DNA of 64,000 nucleotides from Planctomycetaceae bacterium (GCA_027490145.1 JAIXYQ010000009.1:124001-188000); one strand, 5' to 3'; counted from the stretch's first letter, positions 1-7,361 are shown. Numbers and translations are program-made. Notes: generated from the sequence alone by a model not told the origin.

Positions 1-253
1 TCCCCACCGAGCGGTCCATCGCTTCACGGGCGACGGCGAAGACCTCGTGCCGGAACGAGAGGGGATCCTCGCCCTTGGCCACGCGCGCACGGAACTCGGC
101 CGTGCGTTCGCGCAACTGGGCATCCGTCAGGGCGCGGATCGAGGGTTCGAGGGCATTCACCTGGTCCACGATGCGCAGGTATCGCTTGACCATGCGCTGG
201 TTGCGGGTGCCGAAGAGCGAACGCATGACGGAACTGATGACGGGTACGGACAT
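1..253 (-). CDS. secA: Preprotein translocase ATPase SecA, N-terminal part
   Basis: SecA is the cytosolic motor that pushes unfolded preproteins through SecYEG. Only the first 84 codons are in the window; the gene runs off the left edge. The visible N-terminus has the SecA pattern: a short basic start with FGTRNQRMVKRY, then VNALEPSIRALTDAQLR, EFRARVAKGE and EVFAVAREAMDRSVG, matching the family's opening helix and the region before the nucleotide-binding domain. The ATG at 253 is preceded by AAAGGA at good Shine-Dalgarno spacing. Two further minus-strand genes lie upstream with gaps of 92 and 51 bp and may be co-transcribed. Identity is confident; completeness cannot be judged. Confidence 0.9.
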   Translation of the reverse strand, partial: MSVPVISSVMRSLFGTRNQRMVKRYLRIVDQVNALEPSIRALTDAQLRERTAEFRARVAKGEDPLSFRHEVFAVAREAMDRSVG

Positions 254-345
254 GATTGGGTCCTTTGTGGTGGTGAACCTCGTCGCACGGCGACGGGCAC
301 ACGGTGTCGTGATGATCGGGAGATTCGCGAGGGAGTCGACGTCAC

Positions 346-612
346 TCACGCCATCGGCGGAGGCATCGGCCCGCGGCCCTGCTCGGTCCAGACGCTGACG
401 CGGCCTGCGGTCAGGCTGCGGCAGGCGATGCACGGCTCAGTGCTGGCGAGGGCGGTGGTCCTGCTCGCATGGATCGCCGCGGTCTGGGCGGTGCCGCGGA
501 CATCCACCATGGCGGTGGCGTCGATCCGTTCGGTGGTCGCGGGCACGACCCCGCTTGCGGCTGCAAGCGTGAGCACGAGCACCAGGACCTGGATGAGGGC
601 GGCAGTGACCAC
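346..612 (-). CDS. Small exported hypothetical protein
   Basis: An 88-residue ORF with no recognised function. The first ~20 residues are a clean hydrophobic signal peptide (ALIQVLVLVLTLAAASG), so the product is probably exported. The remainder is rich in Thr and Ala and contains one CIAC motif (two cysteines two residues apart) near residue 62, then a Pro-rich tail. The start is GTG at 612. It sits between secA and a membrane-thioredoxin fusion gene on the same strand, which suggests a shared transcript. Because it is short with weak start signals, it could be a chance ORF; the signal peptide is the main argument for reality. Confidence 0.45.
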   Translation of the reverse strand: MVTAALIQVLVLVLTLAAASGVVPATTERIDATAMVDVRGTAQTAAIHASRTTALASTEPCIACRSLTAGRVSVWTEQGRGPMPPPMA

Positions 613-663
613 GGATACGTAGTGTGGCGTCTGCCGGTCGGTCCTGCAACCGCCCGGAGCGGG

Positions 664-1611
664 TTATGACGCGACCGCTTCGACCATGCTGCCGTAGTCG
701 GGTCGATCGCCCGCCGTGCGATGACGGAACTCGGCCTCGATCCGCCCACGATGCACCACGAACACCCCAGGCATCTGCAGGGGATCACCGACCGGCTGCC
801 CGGCACCGTGGCCCTTGGCCAGGGCGTGGGTGCCTCGCCACCAGACCATCGGTCCGAAGAGCCCCGCAAACGAGCCCCGGGTGAGCCCGAAGGCAGCGTG
901 GATGCGTCGACGCGGATCACTGACGCGGTGCCAATGTCCAGCCCCGTGAGCGCCGAGGAAGCCTGCCGCCTCGGCCTCCGCGGCCATGTGGACCACGACG
1001 ATGGTCACGCCGCGGCGACGAAGTGCGTCCTCGTCACGGACGAGGTCCGCGATGGTCTCCCGGCAGAAGGTGCAGCCGAAGTGGCGGAGGAAGACGACCA
1101 TCAGTCGCTGCGATCGGCTCAGTTCGATGAGATTGGTCCCATGCTGGTCGACGGCGATCGCCATCGCCTCACCGCGCGTCAGGACCGGAAGGTGTGCGTC
1201 GTCCTGGGTCGACGTTCGCCAGGCGTCGCGCAGGATCAGGCCGAACGGGATCCACCACAGCAGGTCGTTGGTCAGGATCGTCCAACCGAAGCTCCACGGG
1301 ATCTCACCGCGGGTCGCACACCAGACGAAGCCGATGGGGCCGAAGATCTTGCCCAGGAGCCCGACCAACGTGATGGGCCAATGCCGGATGGGGTCGAGGC
1401 TCGCACAGAGGTAGCCGACCCCGAACACCCCAATCACCATGCCCAGGCATTGCCAGATCCCGCGAGCCGGACCGACGAAGGGCTCCATGCCGGCCAGGCG
1501 AGGCATCAGGTCCGGAAGCAGCACCACGACAGCCCCCCAGAGCAGGTTGTAGAGCCCCGCGGCGAGCAGCCAGCGGCGGTGCGACGTCAGCCCGTGGGCG
1601 GAAGGGGTCAC
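664..1611 (-). CDS. Membrane protein fused to AhpC/TSA (thioredoxin-fold) domain
   Basis: A 315-residue two-part protein. Residues ~12-130 form about four membrane segments (for example GIWQCLGMVIGVFGVGYLC). Residues ~145-315 form a thioredoxin-fold domain of the AhpC/TSA-like type, with the redox motif FGCTFCRETIADL (CxxC) at the usual place after the first beta strand and helix. The family reduces peroxides or disulfides; here the domain would be tethered to the membrane. A GTG at 1611 is the apparent start. It is the first gene of a minus-strand run toward secA. The fusion is not one I can name; peroxidase, disulfide reductase or transporter-linked redox sensor are all possible. Confidence 0.75.
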   Translation of the reverse strand: MTPSAHGLTSHRRWLLAAGLYNLLWGAVVVLLPDLMPRLAGMEPFVGPARGIWQCLGMVIGVFGVGYLCASLDPIRHWPITLVGLLGKIFGPIGFVWCATRGEIPWSFGWTILTNDLLWWIPFGLILRDAWRTSTQDDAHLPVLTRGEAMAIAVDQHGTNLIELSRSQRLMVVFLRHFGCTFCRETIADLVRDEDALRRRGVTIVVVHMAAEAEAAGFLGAHGAGHWHRVSDPRRRIHAAFGLTRGSFAGLFGPMVWWRGTHALAKGHGAGQPVGDPLQMPGVFVVHRGRIEAEFRHRTAGDRPDYGSMVEAVAS

Positions 1612-1646
1612 TCGAGGGCTTCGCTAGGATGGCCCCGTTGGATTCC

Positions 1647-1720
1647 GGCCCAGTAGCTCAGCGGTCCAGAGCAGTCGACTCATAATCGATACGACCTCGG
1701 TTCGAATCCGAGCTGGGCTA
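1647..1720 (+). tRNA. ileX: tRNA-Ile2 (anticodon CAU, likely lysidine-modified)
   Basis: A 74-nt cloverleaf: acceptor GGCCCAG/CTGGGCT, D stem GCTC/GAGC, anticodon stem GTCGA/TCGAT with loop CTCATAA, T stem CTCGG/CCGAG, discriminator A. The anticodon is CAU, so Met or Ile2 are the options. The C4-G69 and C5-G68 acceptor pairs are the TilS-recognised pairs of tRNA-Ile2, and the 5' GGCCC start also resembles known Ile2 genes; an initiator tRNA is excluded by the paired 1-72 position. CCA is not encoded. A TAGGAT hexamer at 1625-1630 is a plausible -10 box. trpA begins 15 nt after the tRNA end. Confidence 0.9.
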
Positions 1721-1735
1721 CTACCCTTGCCTCCC

Positions 1736-2533
1736 ATGCAACGCATGATGCAACGCCTCCAGCAGGATCGGGCCGCCGGCCGTGGCAGCCTGATGCCGTT
1801 CCTGACCGCCGGTTCCCCGTCCATCGAGGCCACCGTCGCGACGATCGTCACCCTGGACGGTCTGGGGGTGGCCGCCATCGAGATCGGGTTCCCCTTCAGC
1901 GATCCCATCGCGGATGGGCCGGTGATCGCGGCCAGCATGGACCGGGCGCTGCGCTCGGGGACCACCGTCGCGGCGATCGTCGACGCCATCCGTGACGTCA
2001 GGCCCCGCGTCGGATGCGGACTGATCGCCATGGTGTCGATGAGCATCGTGCATCGGCACGGCGGAGCGGAGTTCATCGCGGCGCTGCACGATGCCGGCTT
2101 CGATGCGCTCATCGTGCCCGACATGGATGTCGATGACGCTGACCTGATCACGCAAGCCGTCGAGCAGCGTGGCATGGGACTGGCCCTCCTGGTGGCACCT
2201 ACGTCAAGCCCGGAGCGCATCAGGGCCATCACGCGGCGATGCAGGGGATTCGTCTACGCGCTGGCGCGTGCCGGACTCACGGGCGCCAGCGATGCGCCGC
2301 CCGACGTGGAGGGCACGGTGCCCGCCATCCGCGCCGAGACCGAGCTTCCCATCGCCGTCGGATTCGGCATTTCGACCCCTGCGCACGTCCGCATGGTCAT
2401 CCAGCATGCCGACGCCGCCATCGTGGGAAGTGCGCTAGTGCGCGCCATGGATGGCGAACCCGACAGCGCTCACGAACGAGCCCAGGCGTTCATCGGGCCC
2501 ATGCTCGAGGCGTGCCGCGTCACGGCGCGGTGA
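1736..2533 (+). CDS. trpA: Tryptophan synthase alpha chain
   Basis: TrpA cleaves indole-3-glycerol phosphate to indole and glyceraldehyde 3-phosphate; indole is channelled to TrpB. The 265-residue TIM barrel has the family signatures: PFLTAGSP near the N-terminus, EIGFPFSDPIADGP with the catalytic Glu and Asp, and the phosphate-binding GFGIST near the C-terminus. I chose the ATG at 1736; an in-frame TTG at 1727 and ATGs at 1745 and 1748 are alternatives. There is no good Shine-Dalgarno and the start lies 15 nt after tRNA-Ile2, so the mRNA probably arises by tRNA processing or from a promoter inside the tRNA. No trpB is adjacent. It converges with lexA across 119 bp in which I see no gene. Confidence 0.95.
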   Translation: MQRMMQRLQQDRAAGRGSLMPFLTAGSPSIEATVATIVTLDGLGVAAIEIGFPFSDPIADGPVIAASMDRALRSGTTVAAIVDAIRDVRPRVGCGLIAMVSMSIVHRHGGAEFIAALHDAGFDALIVPDMDVDDADLITQAVEQRGMGLALLVAPTSSPERIRAITRRCRGFVYALARAGLTGASDAPPDVEGTVPAIRAETELPIAVGFGISTPAHVRMVIQHADAAIVGSALVRAMDGEPDSAHERAQAFIGPMLEACRVTAR

Positions 2534-2652
2534 TCACTCGCCAAACCGCGTCATGACCGCCGAGCACGCCACGACAGGTCACGCACGATTGCATGAAGGT
2601 GCCCCGCTGTACGGTTCCGTGATGCGCGGACCGAGGGGCCCCGGCACGCGGC

Positions 2653-3285
2653 TCAGTACCGACGCATGACGCCGATCACGATGCCCTGGACCTGGCACTC
2701 ATCCACGATGATTGGTTCGAACTCGGGATTCGCCGGCTGCAGCCGGATTCGCCCGTCACGCTCGCGGAAGAAGGTCTTGAGCGTGGTTTCGCCGTTGGGA
2801 AGGAGCGCGACGACACGGTCGCCGTTGCGGGCCGTGGAGCGTCGCTCGACGATCACGTAGTCGCCGTCGAGGATGCTCTCGTCCTTCATGCTCATGCCCT
2901 CGACCTGCAGCGCGAACATTTCATTGTGCCGACCGCGCGCAGGGCCGAAGACCTGGCCGAGACTGAGGGTCTCATCCTGCTCGAACTTCTCGACCGGGTG
3001 GCCGGCGGCGATGCGACCGAGCAGTGGCAGGGTCAGTGCATCGGGCGCAGCGCTGCCGCGCATGGGTGCAGGCTCATCATCGGCCGTCAGCGCCAAAGAG
3101 CGCGCCTTGTTCGGATTGCGTGAGAGCACGCCCTTCTCCACCAGGGCCTGGACATGCTCGAACACCGTGACCTTGCTGACGCCGAGCTCGTCGGCCAGCT
3201 CCTGCATCGTTGGGGAATAGCCCCGTTCGTTCCGCCAATGCCTGACCAGTTCGTAGATGCGAAGCTGCTTGGGAGTGAGGTTCAT
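2653..3285 (-). CDS. lexA: LexA repressor (SOS regulator)
   Basis: LexA represses SOS genes and self-cleaves when RecA filaments form. The 210 residues contain the winged-helix DNA-binding domain at ~1-65 (MNLTPKQLRIYEL, DELGVSKVTVFEHVQ), the Ala-Gly cleavage site in RIAAGHPVEKF, and the S24 peptidase dyad: Ser in VEGMSMKDE and Lys in GETTLKTF. All catalytic residues are present, so it should be cleavable. The start at 3285 has AGGA upstream; longer in-frame starts up to 3534 give residues unlike any LexA N-terminus. It lies downstream of and partly inside another ORF whose promoter carries a LexA-type box, so it is probably autoregulated from that site. Confidence 0.96.
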   Translation of the reverse strand: MNLTPKQLRIYELVRHWRNERGYSPTMQELADELGVSKVTVFEHVQALVEKGVLSRNPNKARSLALTADDEPAPMRGSAAPDALTLPLLGRIAAGHPVEKFEQDETLSLGQVFGPARGRHNEMFALQVEGMSMKDESILDGDYVIVERRSTARNGDRVVALLPNGETTLKTFFRERDGRIRLQPANPEFEPIIVDECQVQGIVIGVMRRY

Positions 3286-3727
3286 GGTGGTGTCCTGAAG
3301 TCTGGGGTCGGGTCGACGCCGGGATGAGCACGGGTTGGAGCGGGAGTTCGATGCGGGTGAGGCCGAGCAGGTCCTCGATCCAGTCGATGGGTTGCAGTGC
3401 AACACGCAACGCGCCACGCCAGCCACGCAGTGGTCCAGGCGATGGATCGCTCGGTCGCGCAGGATCGGCGGAACCGAAGATGGCATCGAGGCACGCTGCG
3501 CCGTGGCGCAGCCCGGCACCGATGCAGGGTTCATCGAGGATGGACGGGGGCTCTGCGATGGGCGCCGTTGGTGCTCGACGATGGCTGATCACGGCCAGCC
3601 CGTCATCCTGCTCGACGACGTATCGCGTGAAGTCGCCACCGGGCCCAAGCTGGACCAGAGGAGCGGCCGCGCGTGAGCGCATGTCGCGGACTTCATCGGG
3701 GGTGAGGATGGTCATGGAGGAGTGCAT
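3077..3727 (-). CDS. SOS-controlled ORF upstream of and overlapping lexA
   Basis: A 216-codon ORF starting at ATG 3727, with AAAGGA at Shine-Dalgarno distance and a perfect LexA-type palindrome 20 bp further upstream. Residues 1-~148 look protein-like (HSSMTILTPDEVRDMRS near the start; VALQPIDWIEDLLGLTRIEL further on). The remaining third runs 209 nt into lexA in another frame and reads like a shadow. Either the genes truly overlap or a frameshift occurs near the end: the next frame stops at 3282-3284, overlapping the lexA ATG as ATGA, a classic coupling arrangement. I recognise no family. The ORF's location makes it the first gene of the lexA transcript. Confidence 0.5.
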   Translation of the reverse strand: MHSSMTILTPDEVRDMRSRAAAPLVQLGPGGDFTRYVVEQDDGLAVISHRRAPTAPIAEPPSILDEPCIGAGLRHGAACLDAIFGSADPARPSDPSPGPLRGWRGALRVALQPIDWIEDLLGLTRIELPLQPVLIPASTRPQTSGHHHEPHSQAASHLRTGQALAERTGLFPNDAGAGRRARRQQGHGVRACPGPGGEGRALTQSEQGALFGADGR

Positions 3728-3747
3728 CGGCCAGGTCCTTTCGTGGA

Positions 3748-3765
3748 CCCGAACTTTTGTTCGGG
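3748..3765. promoter_or_regulatory. LexA (SOS) box, Gram-positive-type palindrome
   Basis: The 18-bp perfect palindrome has the core CGAACTTTTGTTCG, extended to CCC...GGG on both sides. It matches the CGAAC-N4-GTTCG operator of Firmicutes and Actinobacteria. It lies 20 bp upstream of the ORF preceding lexA and 74 bp upstream of the divergent aminotransferase-like gene, so it could repress both directions. Binding by this LexA is inferred, not shown. Confidence 0.85.
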
Positions 3766-3775
3766 ATATGGTAGG

Positions 3776-3788
3776 GAACGGGCCGTTC
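3776..3788. promoter_or_regulatory. Possible second, degenerate LexA half-site pair
   Basis: GAACGGGCCGTTC is an inverted repeat of the same GAAC/GTTC half-sites 11 bp from the main box, but with a 5-bp instead of a 4-bp spacer. It may be a weak auxiliary operator or chance. Confidence 0.3.
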
Positions 3789-3826
3789 GCCTGGGTGTGA
3801 CATCCGTCGGAATCGGATTTCTCGTT

Positions 3827-3832
3827 TAGGGT
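3827..3832 (+). promoter_or_regulatory. -10-like hexamer close to the aminotransferase start
   Basis: TAGGGT lies 7 nt before the ATG at 3840 and there is no Shine-Dalgarno sequence, so transcription would begin at or beside the start codon. Confidence 0.45.
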
Positions 3833-3839
3833 GCCAACC

Positions 3840-5024
3840 ATGACGACCCAACGCATCGAGCCGCCCAGCCCGCTTCCCGGCACGGACGGAGGTTGGCTGT
3901 GGGATCCGGGGATCGTCTTCCTGAACCACGGATCGTTCGGCAGCCTACCCGTGGCGGTTGCCGAGGCAGCAGAACGGCACCGACGCTTCATTGAGGCCCA
4001 GCCGATCGCTCGGCTGGGGCGAGGCGTGGGGGAGCTCCTGCGGGCCCCCAAGGAGGCGCTCGGGCGCCTGGTGGGTTCCTCCCCGGAGCGACTTGGACTG
4101 GTCGAGAATGCCACGGCAGGTGTGGCAGCGGTCCTGCGCAACATGCAATGGCAGCCGGCGGATCGGGTCGTGACGACAGGGCATGTGTACGGAGCCGTTC
4201 GGCAGGCGCTCCACCGCGAGCGGGATCTCCACGGGATCGAGGTCGTCGAGGTGCCGGTACCGCTTCCCGTCGCGTCGGGTCAGGCGGTCGTCGACCGAGT
4301 CATCAGCGCGATCGATGAGCAGACGCGGCTGGTGCTCGTGGACCATGTCACGAGTCCGACCGCCTTGGTCCTTCCGGTTCGGGAGATCGTGTCGGCGTGT
4401 CACGCCCGAGGGGTCGCGGTGATGATCGATGGCGCCCATGCACCCGGCATGCTGCCGCTTGAGCTCGATGCGCTCGGTGCCGACTGGTACACCGGCAACC
4501 TGCACAAGTGGGTCTACGCGCCGAAGGGGTCTGCGTTCCTCCACGCATCGCCGGCGCGTGCGTGCGAGACGCATCCCGCGTCGATCAGCCATCACTACGG
4601 AGCGGGCATGGACCTCGAGTTCGGCTGGCAGGGAACGCGCGATGTCGGGTCATGGATGGCCATCACGGATGCCATCGCATGGATGGATGCCTTCGGTCAC
4701 GGAGCGGTCATGGACCACAACGCACGACTTGCCGCCTGGGCGCACGCACGCATGGTCGATTCAGGGTTCTTCGAGCCCATCTCACCGGCGGATGGTTCCA
4801 TGCGCGGCTCGATGGCTGCATGCAGGCTCGATGCACGGTGGCGAACGCGATTCGAGACCGTGGAAGCGCTCCAAGCGGCGATCCTGGCGACGGGTTCGGT
4901 CGAGGTGCCGTGCATGGATCTGCACGGAGACTGGCTGCTGCGGGTCAGCGCCGCACCGCACAACCGACCATGGCAGTACGAGCGGCTGATCGAATCGATG
5001 CAGACGCTTGATCGCGCCTCGTGA
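3840..5024 (+). CDS. PLP-dependent class V aminotransferase / isopenicillin-N-epimerase-like protein
   Basis: A 394-residue fold-type I PLP enzyme of the class V aminotransferase/cysteine desulfurase family, closest in pattern to the isopenicillin-N epimerase-like group. It shows FLNHGSFGSLP near the N-terminus, the PLP-contacting Asp in VMIDGAHAPG and the Schiff-base lysine in TGNLHKWVYAPKG. Substrate cannot be told from sequence; this group also includes desulfurases and kynureninase-like enzymes. ATG 3840 is chosen over GTG 3831. It is divergent from the lexA transcription unit, and the LexA box lies in the shared 112-bp region, so an SOS link is possible. Confidence 0.85.
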   Translation: MTTQRIEPPSPLPGTDGGWLWDPGIVFLNHGSFGSLPVAVAEAAERHRRFIEAQPIARLGRGVGELLRAPKEALGRLVGSSPERLGLVENATAGVAAVLRNMQWQPADRVVTTGHVYGAVRQALHRERDLHGIEVVEVPVPLPVASGQAVVDRVISAIDEQTRLVLVDHVTSPTALVLPVREIVSACHARGVAVMIDGAHAPGMLPLELDALGADWYTGNLHKWVYAPKGSAFLHASPARACETHPASISHHYGAGMDLEFGWQGTRDVGSWMAITDAIAWMDAFGHGAVMDHNARLAAWAHARMVDSGFFEPISPADGSMRGSMAACRLDARWRTRFETVEALQAAILATGSVEVPCMDLHGDWLLRVSAAPHNRPWQYERLIESMQTLDRAS

Positions 5025-5080
5025 TCACCCCCGGGTATCACAGCCCGTCCTCACATGAGCCGAGGTGCCGGCGCGGGCCG

Positions 5081-6046
5081 TCACTTGGGTTCACGGACGG
5101 GTTCGGACTCGGCCGCGCGGGCCGCCAGGATCGGCAGATAGGTGTCGTTGTACCAAGTGACCCACGCATTGAGGTCCCAACCGAGATGAGCGGTGCTTTG
5201 CCCTGAATCGAGCGTGGCGAGCGCCATGAGCGACTGGTGCACGCCGGGGCGGTAGGTCGTGGCGACGGCCGCGGCATCGTCGATGGCCATCACGACGCCC
5301 TCATAGATCTGGCCGATGACCGGCTGGAATCCCGCAGACGAATTGCCGGTGATCGGCACGAGGTTGGCGACGTAACTGCGCTGCGTGCCGATCGCGATCC
5401 AGGCAAGGTCGGCCTGGTCCTGCACGGGATCCTGCGCGAACTGGGCCGCAATGAGCAGGGGGATCGCCTTGATCGCGTTGATCTGTCCCGCGAGCAGCCC
5501 GGCTTGGTTCACGACCATGTGGTTTGGGCTGCGCAGGGCGCCGTCAAGCACCGCGAGTGCCTCGTTCGACGGTGGCTGCTCGATGCGCTCGGCAGCTTCG
5601 TTGCGGATCGCGGCATCGCGGTCGTGGATCGCGATCCAGGTGAGCCCGGCCTGGCCAGCCGGACCGAGCCCTGCAAGGTGCTCGAGCACCTGCATCTTGA
5701 TCGGCCCGTCCGCGCCGCGGCTGGCGTGGTAGATCGCCCACTGGCCCTCGGGGGTCGTGAAGGTCCGCAGCATGCGCAACCCTTCCTCACGGAGCGCGGG
5801 CTTGGGTGACGCCAGTCGCTGGATCGCCTTGCGAGCTTCGGCATCGCTCACGCCTGAAGGCGTCGGGACATCCTTGTCGGTGGCCTTGGCTTGATGCAGC
5901 GTGCTGAAGAGGCCCGATGCGGTCCCTGCCGCGCAGGAGGGAACAGGCTTGTTCTGTTCAAGCCGAGGCGGCACTGCAGGACCGGCCTGCGCGGCGGCAG
6001 GTGGATCAAACGCCAGGCCAAGGGCGAGCACCAGCATCGTCAGCAT
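5081..6046 (-). CDS. Exported HEAT-repeat-like protein
   Basis: A 321-residue protein with an N-terminal signal peptide (residues ~1-19, MLVLALGLAFDPPAAAQ). Residues ~65-230 are alpha-helical repeats resembling HEAT repeats, for example RKAIQRLASPKPALREEGLR and WIAIHDRDAAIRNEAAERI. Such repeats usually act as protein-binding scaffolds; no catalytic motif is seen. The C-terminal third is not recognised. It is transcribed divergently from the truncated globin gene across only 26 bp, with a -10-like TAGGGT 6 nt before its ATG and no Shine-Dalgarno. Confidence 0.75.
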   Translation of the reverse strand: MLTMLVLALGLAFDPPAAAQAGPAVPPRLEQNKPVPSCAAGTASGLFSTLHQAKATDKDVPTPSGVSDAEARKAIQRLASPKPALREEGLRMLRTFTTPEGQWAIYHASRGADGPIKMQVLEHLAGLGPAGQAGLTWIAIHDRDAAIRNEAAERIEQPPSNEALAVLDGALRSPNHMVVNQAGLLAGQINAIKAIPLLIAAQFAQDPVQDQADLAWIAIGTQRSYVANLVPITGNSSAGFQPVIGQIYEGVVMAIDDAAAVATTYRPGVHQSLMALATLDSGQSTAHLGWDLNAWVTWYNDTYLPILAARAAESEPVREPK

Positions 6047-6052
6047 GCAGGC

Positions 6053-6062
6053 ACCCTACCAT
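6053..6062. promoter_or_regulatory. Overlapping divergent -10 elements (HEAT protein / globin)
   Basis: ACCCTACCAT contains TAGGGT on the minus strand, 6 nt from the ATG at 6046, and TACCAT on the plus strand, 10 nt from the ATG at 6073. The two hexamers share the central TA, so one melted region could serve both directions. Confidence 0.5.
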
Positions 6063-6072
6063 CGCTCCAGCC

Positions 6073-6471
6073 ATGAGCGATGCATCGAATGCAGGAACCA
6101 ACCAGGAGAGCCTGTACGCACGACTGGGCCCCGAGCCCTTCTGGTCGATCGCACGTGCGTTCTACGCACGCATCGAGCGGCACGAGCGGCTGCGGCCCAT
6201 GTTCCCACAGGAACTCGACGACGCGATCCGCAACCAAGCGGAGTTCCTGATCCAGTATTTCGGTGGGCCGCCGGCCTACAGCGCCCGCAAGGGGCATCCG
6301 CGCCTGCGCATGCGCCACATGCAGTTCCGCATCGGGTTGCAGGAGCGCAACGACTGGGTCGATGTCATGCGGGCTGCGCTCGAGGACGCGGCCATTCCGC
6401 AGTCGGACCGTCCGGCGATGATGGCGTACTTCGAGCACGCCGCGACGTTCCTCATGAACGACGAGCACTGA
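6073..6471 (+). CDS. glbO: Group II truncated hemoglobin
   Basis: A 132-residue trHbO-type globin, a small heme protein that binds O2 and peroxide and is linked to oxygen or nitrosative-stress handling. Family signatures are YARLGPEPFW at the N-terminus, QYFGGPPAYSARKGHPRLRMRH with the proximal heme-ligand His, and QFRIGLQERNDWVDVM, where the Trp is the conserved G8 residue of groups II and III. Length is normal. The start has no Shine-Dalgarno and a -10-like box 10 nt upstream. No nitrate, nitrite or iron gene is adjacent, so its physiological role is open. Confidence 0.93.
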   Translation: MSDASNAGTNQESLYARLGPEPFWSIARAFYARIERHERLRPMFPQELDDAIRNQAEFLIQYFGGPPAYSARKGHPRLRMRHMQFRIGLQERNDWVDVMRAALEDAAIPQSDRPAMMAYFEHAATFLMNDEH

Positions 6472-6508
6472 TCCGCGTCATGGCCCGGTCGACTGCCGGA
6501 CCCGGTGC

Positions 6509-7348
6509 TCAGTCTGCGGTTCCCAGCAGGATGCCCTTGCGCCCCCAGGCGTCGAGCGCCGCCTTGGCGAGCTCGCGCGAGTCGTAGATGCCGACCTGCA
6601 CGCGATACATCGTCTTGCCACGGACCTTGACCGTGACGACCTCGGGCACGGGCAGACCCCGCGCGTCCGTGTCCTTCTCGAGCTCCGCCGCCAGCACGTC
6701 GGCCTTCTTCTTCGACTCGAACGCACCCGCCTGGAGCGTCCACTTCTCCGAGGATGGTTTGGCCAGCGGCGCCTGGGCCTTGCTGGTGGGATCGGCCTTG
6801 GCCGCCTTCTTCGGAGGCGCCGGCTTGTTCGTTCCCGCAGCCTTCTGACCACCGGATTGAGCGCCAAGGTTCGAAGCCTGGGCACCATCACCCGATGGTT
6901 TCGACTTGGTGGGCACTGCCTTCGCGAGACGCTGCGCCTCGCTCCGGGCGCGAGCCTGTTCGCTGCCGGACAGCATCATGCTCGCGCGGTGCATCGACTG
7001 TGCGGCGGCCTCGATGCGACCGCTGCGCTCCTGGATCGTCGCCATCGATGCGAGCGCCGTGCCCGCACACTCGCGATCAGGACCGTTCGAGGCCTTGGTC
7101 AGCCATGATTCGGCATCCGGGCGCCCCATGTCCATGGCCGAGAGCCCAGCCACGAGCTGACCACGTTGTGCGACGGTGGCGTCGGATGATGCTGCGGCTT
7201 CAGTCGCCAGATCGAACGCATCGTCCATGTCGCCGTCCTCGTAGTACTCCCGCGCGCGGTCCAGTGGCGTGCCGACCTTCTTGGTGGTCTCGCACCCCAT
7301 GGCAACGAACACCAGCACGGACGCAGCGATGTTGAGGCACTTCGGCAT
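6509..7348 (-). CDS. SPOR-domain lipoprotein
   Basis: A 279-residue lipoprotein. A signal peptide ends in the lipobox AMGC, giving lipidation at about Cys19. Residues ~25-150 have TPR-like helices (AREYYEDGDMDDAFDLATEA; a later run with AQSMHRASMMLSGSEQ). A Lys/Pro/Ala-rich linker follows at ~150-200, and a SPOR domain occupies ~205-279 (WTLQAGAFESKKKADVLAAE, TMYRVQVGIYDSRELAKAAL). SPOR domains bind denuded peptidoglycan glycan strands at division sites, so a septal or cell-wall role is likely. It is divergent from an acyl-CoA synthetase gene with only 24 bp between the start codons. Confidence 0.88.
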   Translation of the reverse strand: MPKCLNIAASVLVFVAMGCETTKKVGTPLDRAREYYEDGDMDDAFDLATEAAASSDATVAQRGQLVAGLSAMDMGRPDAESWLTKASNGPDRECAGTALASMATIQERSGRIEAAAQSMHRASMMLSGSEQARARSEAQRLAKAVPTKSKPSGDGAQASNLGAQSGGQKAAGTNKPAPPKKAAKADPTSKAQAPLAKPSSEKWTLQAGAFESKKKADVLAAELEKDTDARGLPVPEVVTVKVRGKTMYRVQVGIYDSRELAKAALDAWGRKGILLGTAD

Positions 7349-7354
7349 GCGGCG

Positions 7355-7361
7355 TACTGTA
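7355..7361. promoter_or_regulatory. Symmetric -10 element serving both directions
   Basis: TACTGTA (inside GTACTGTAC) reads TACTGT forward, 12 nt before ATG 7373, and TACAGT backward, 7 nt before ATG 7348. The whole space between the divergent start codons is 24 bp, so both promoters must lie within it or inside the opposing gene. Confidence 0.55.

Noticed and set aside
3285-3534. Longer lexA start at 3534
   Set aside because: The extra 83 residues resemble no LexA N-terminus, and the ATG at 3285 gives the canonical MNLTPKQ start with AGGA upstream.
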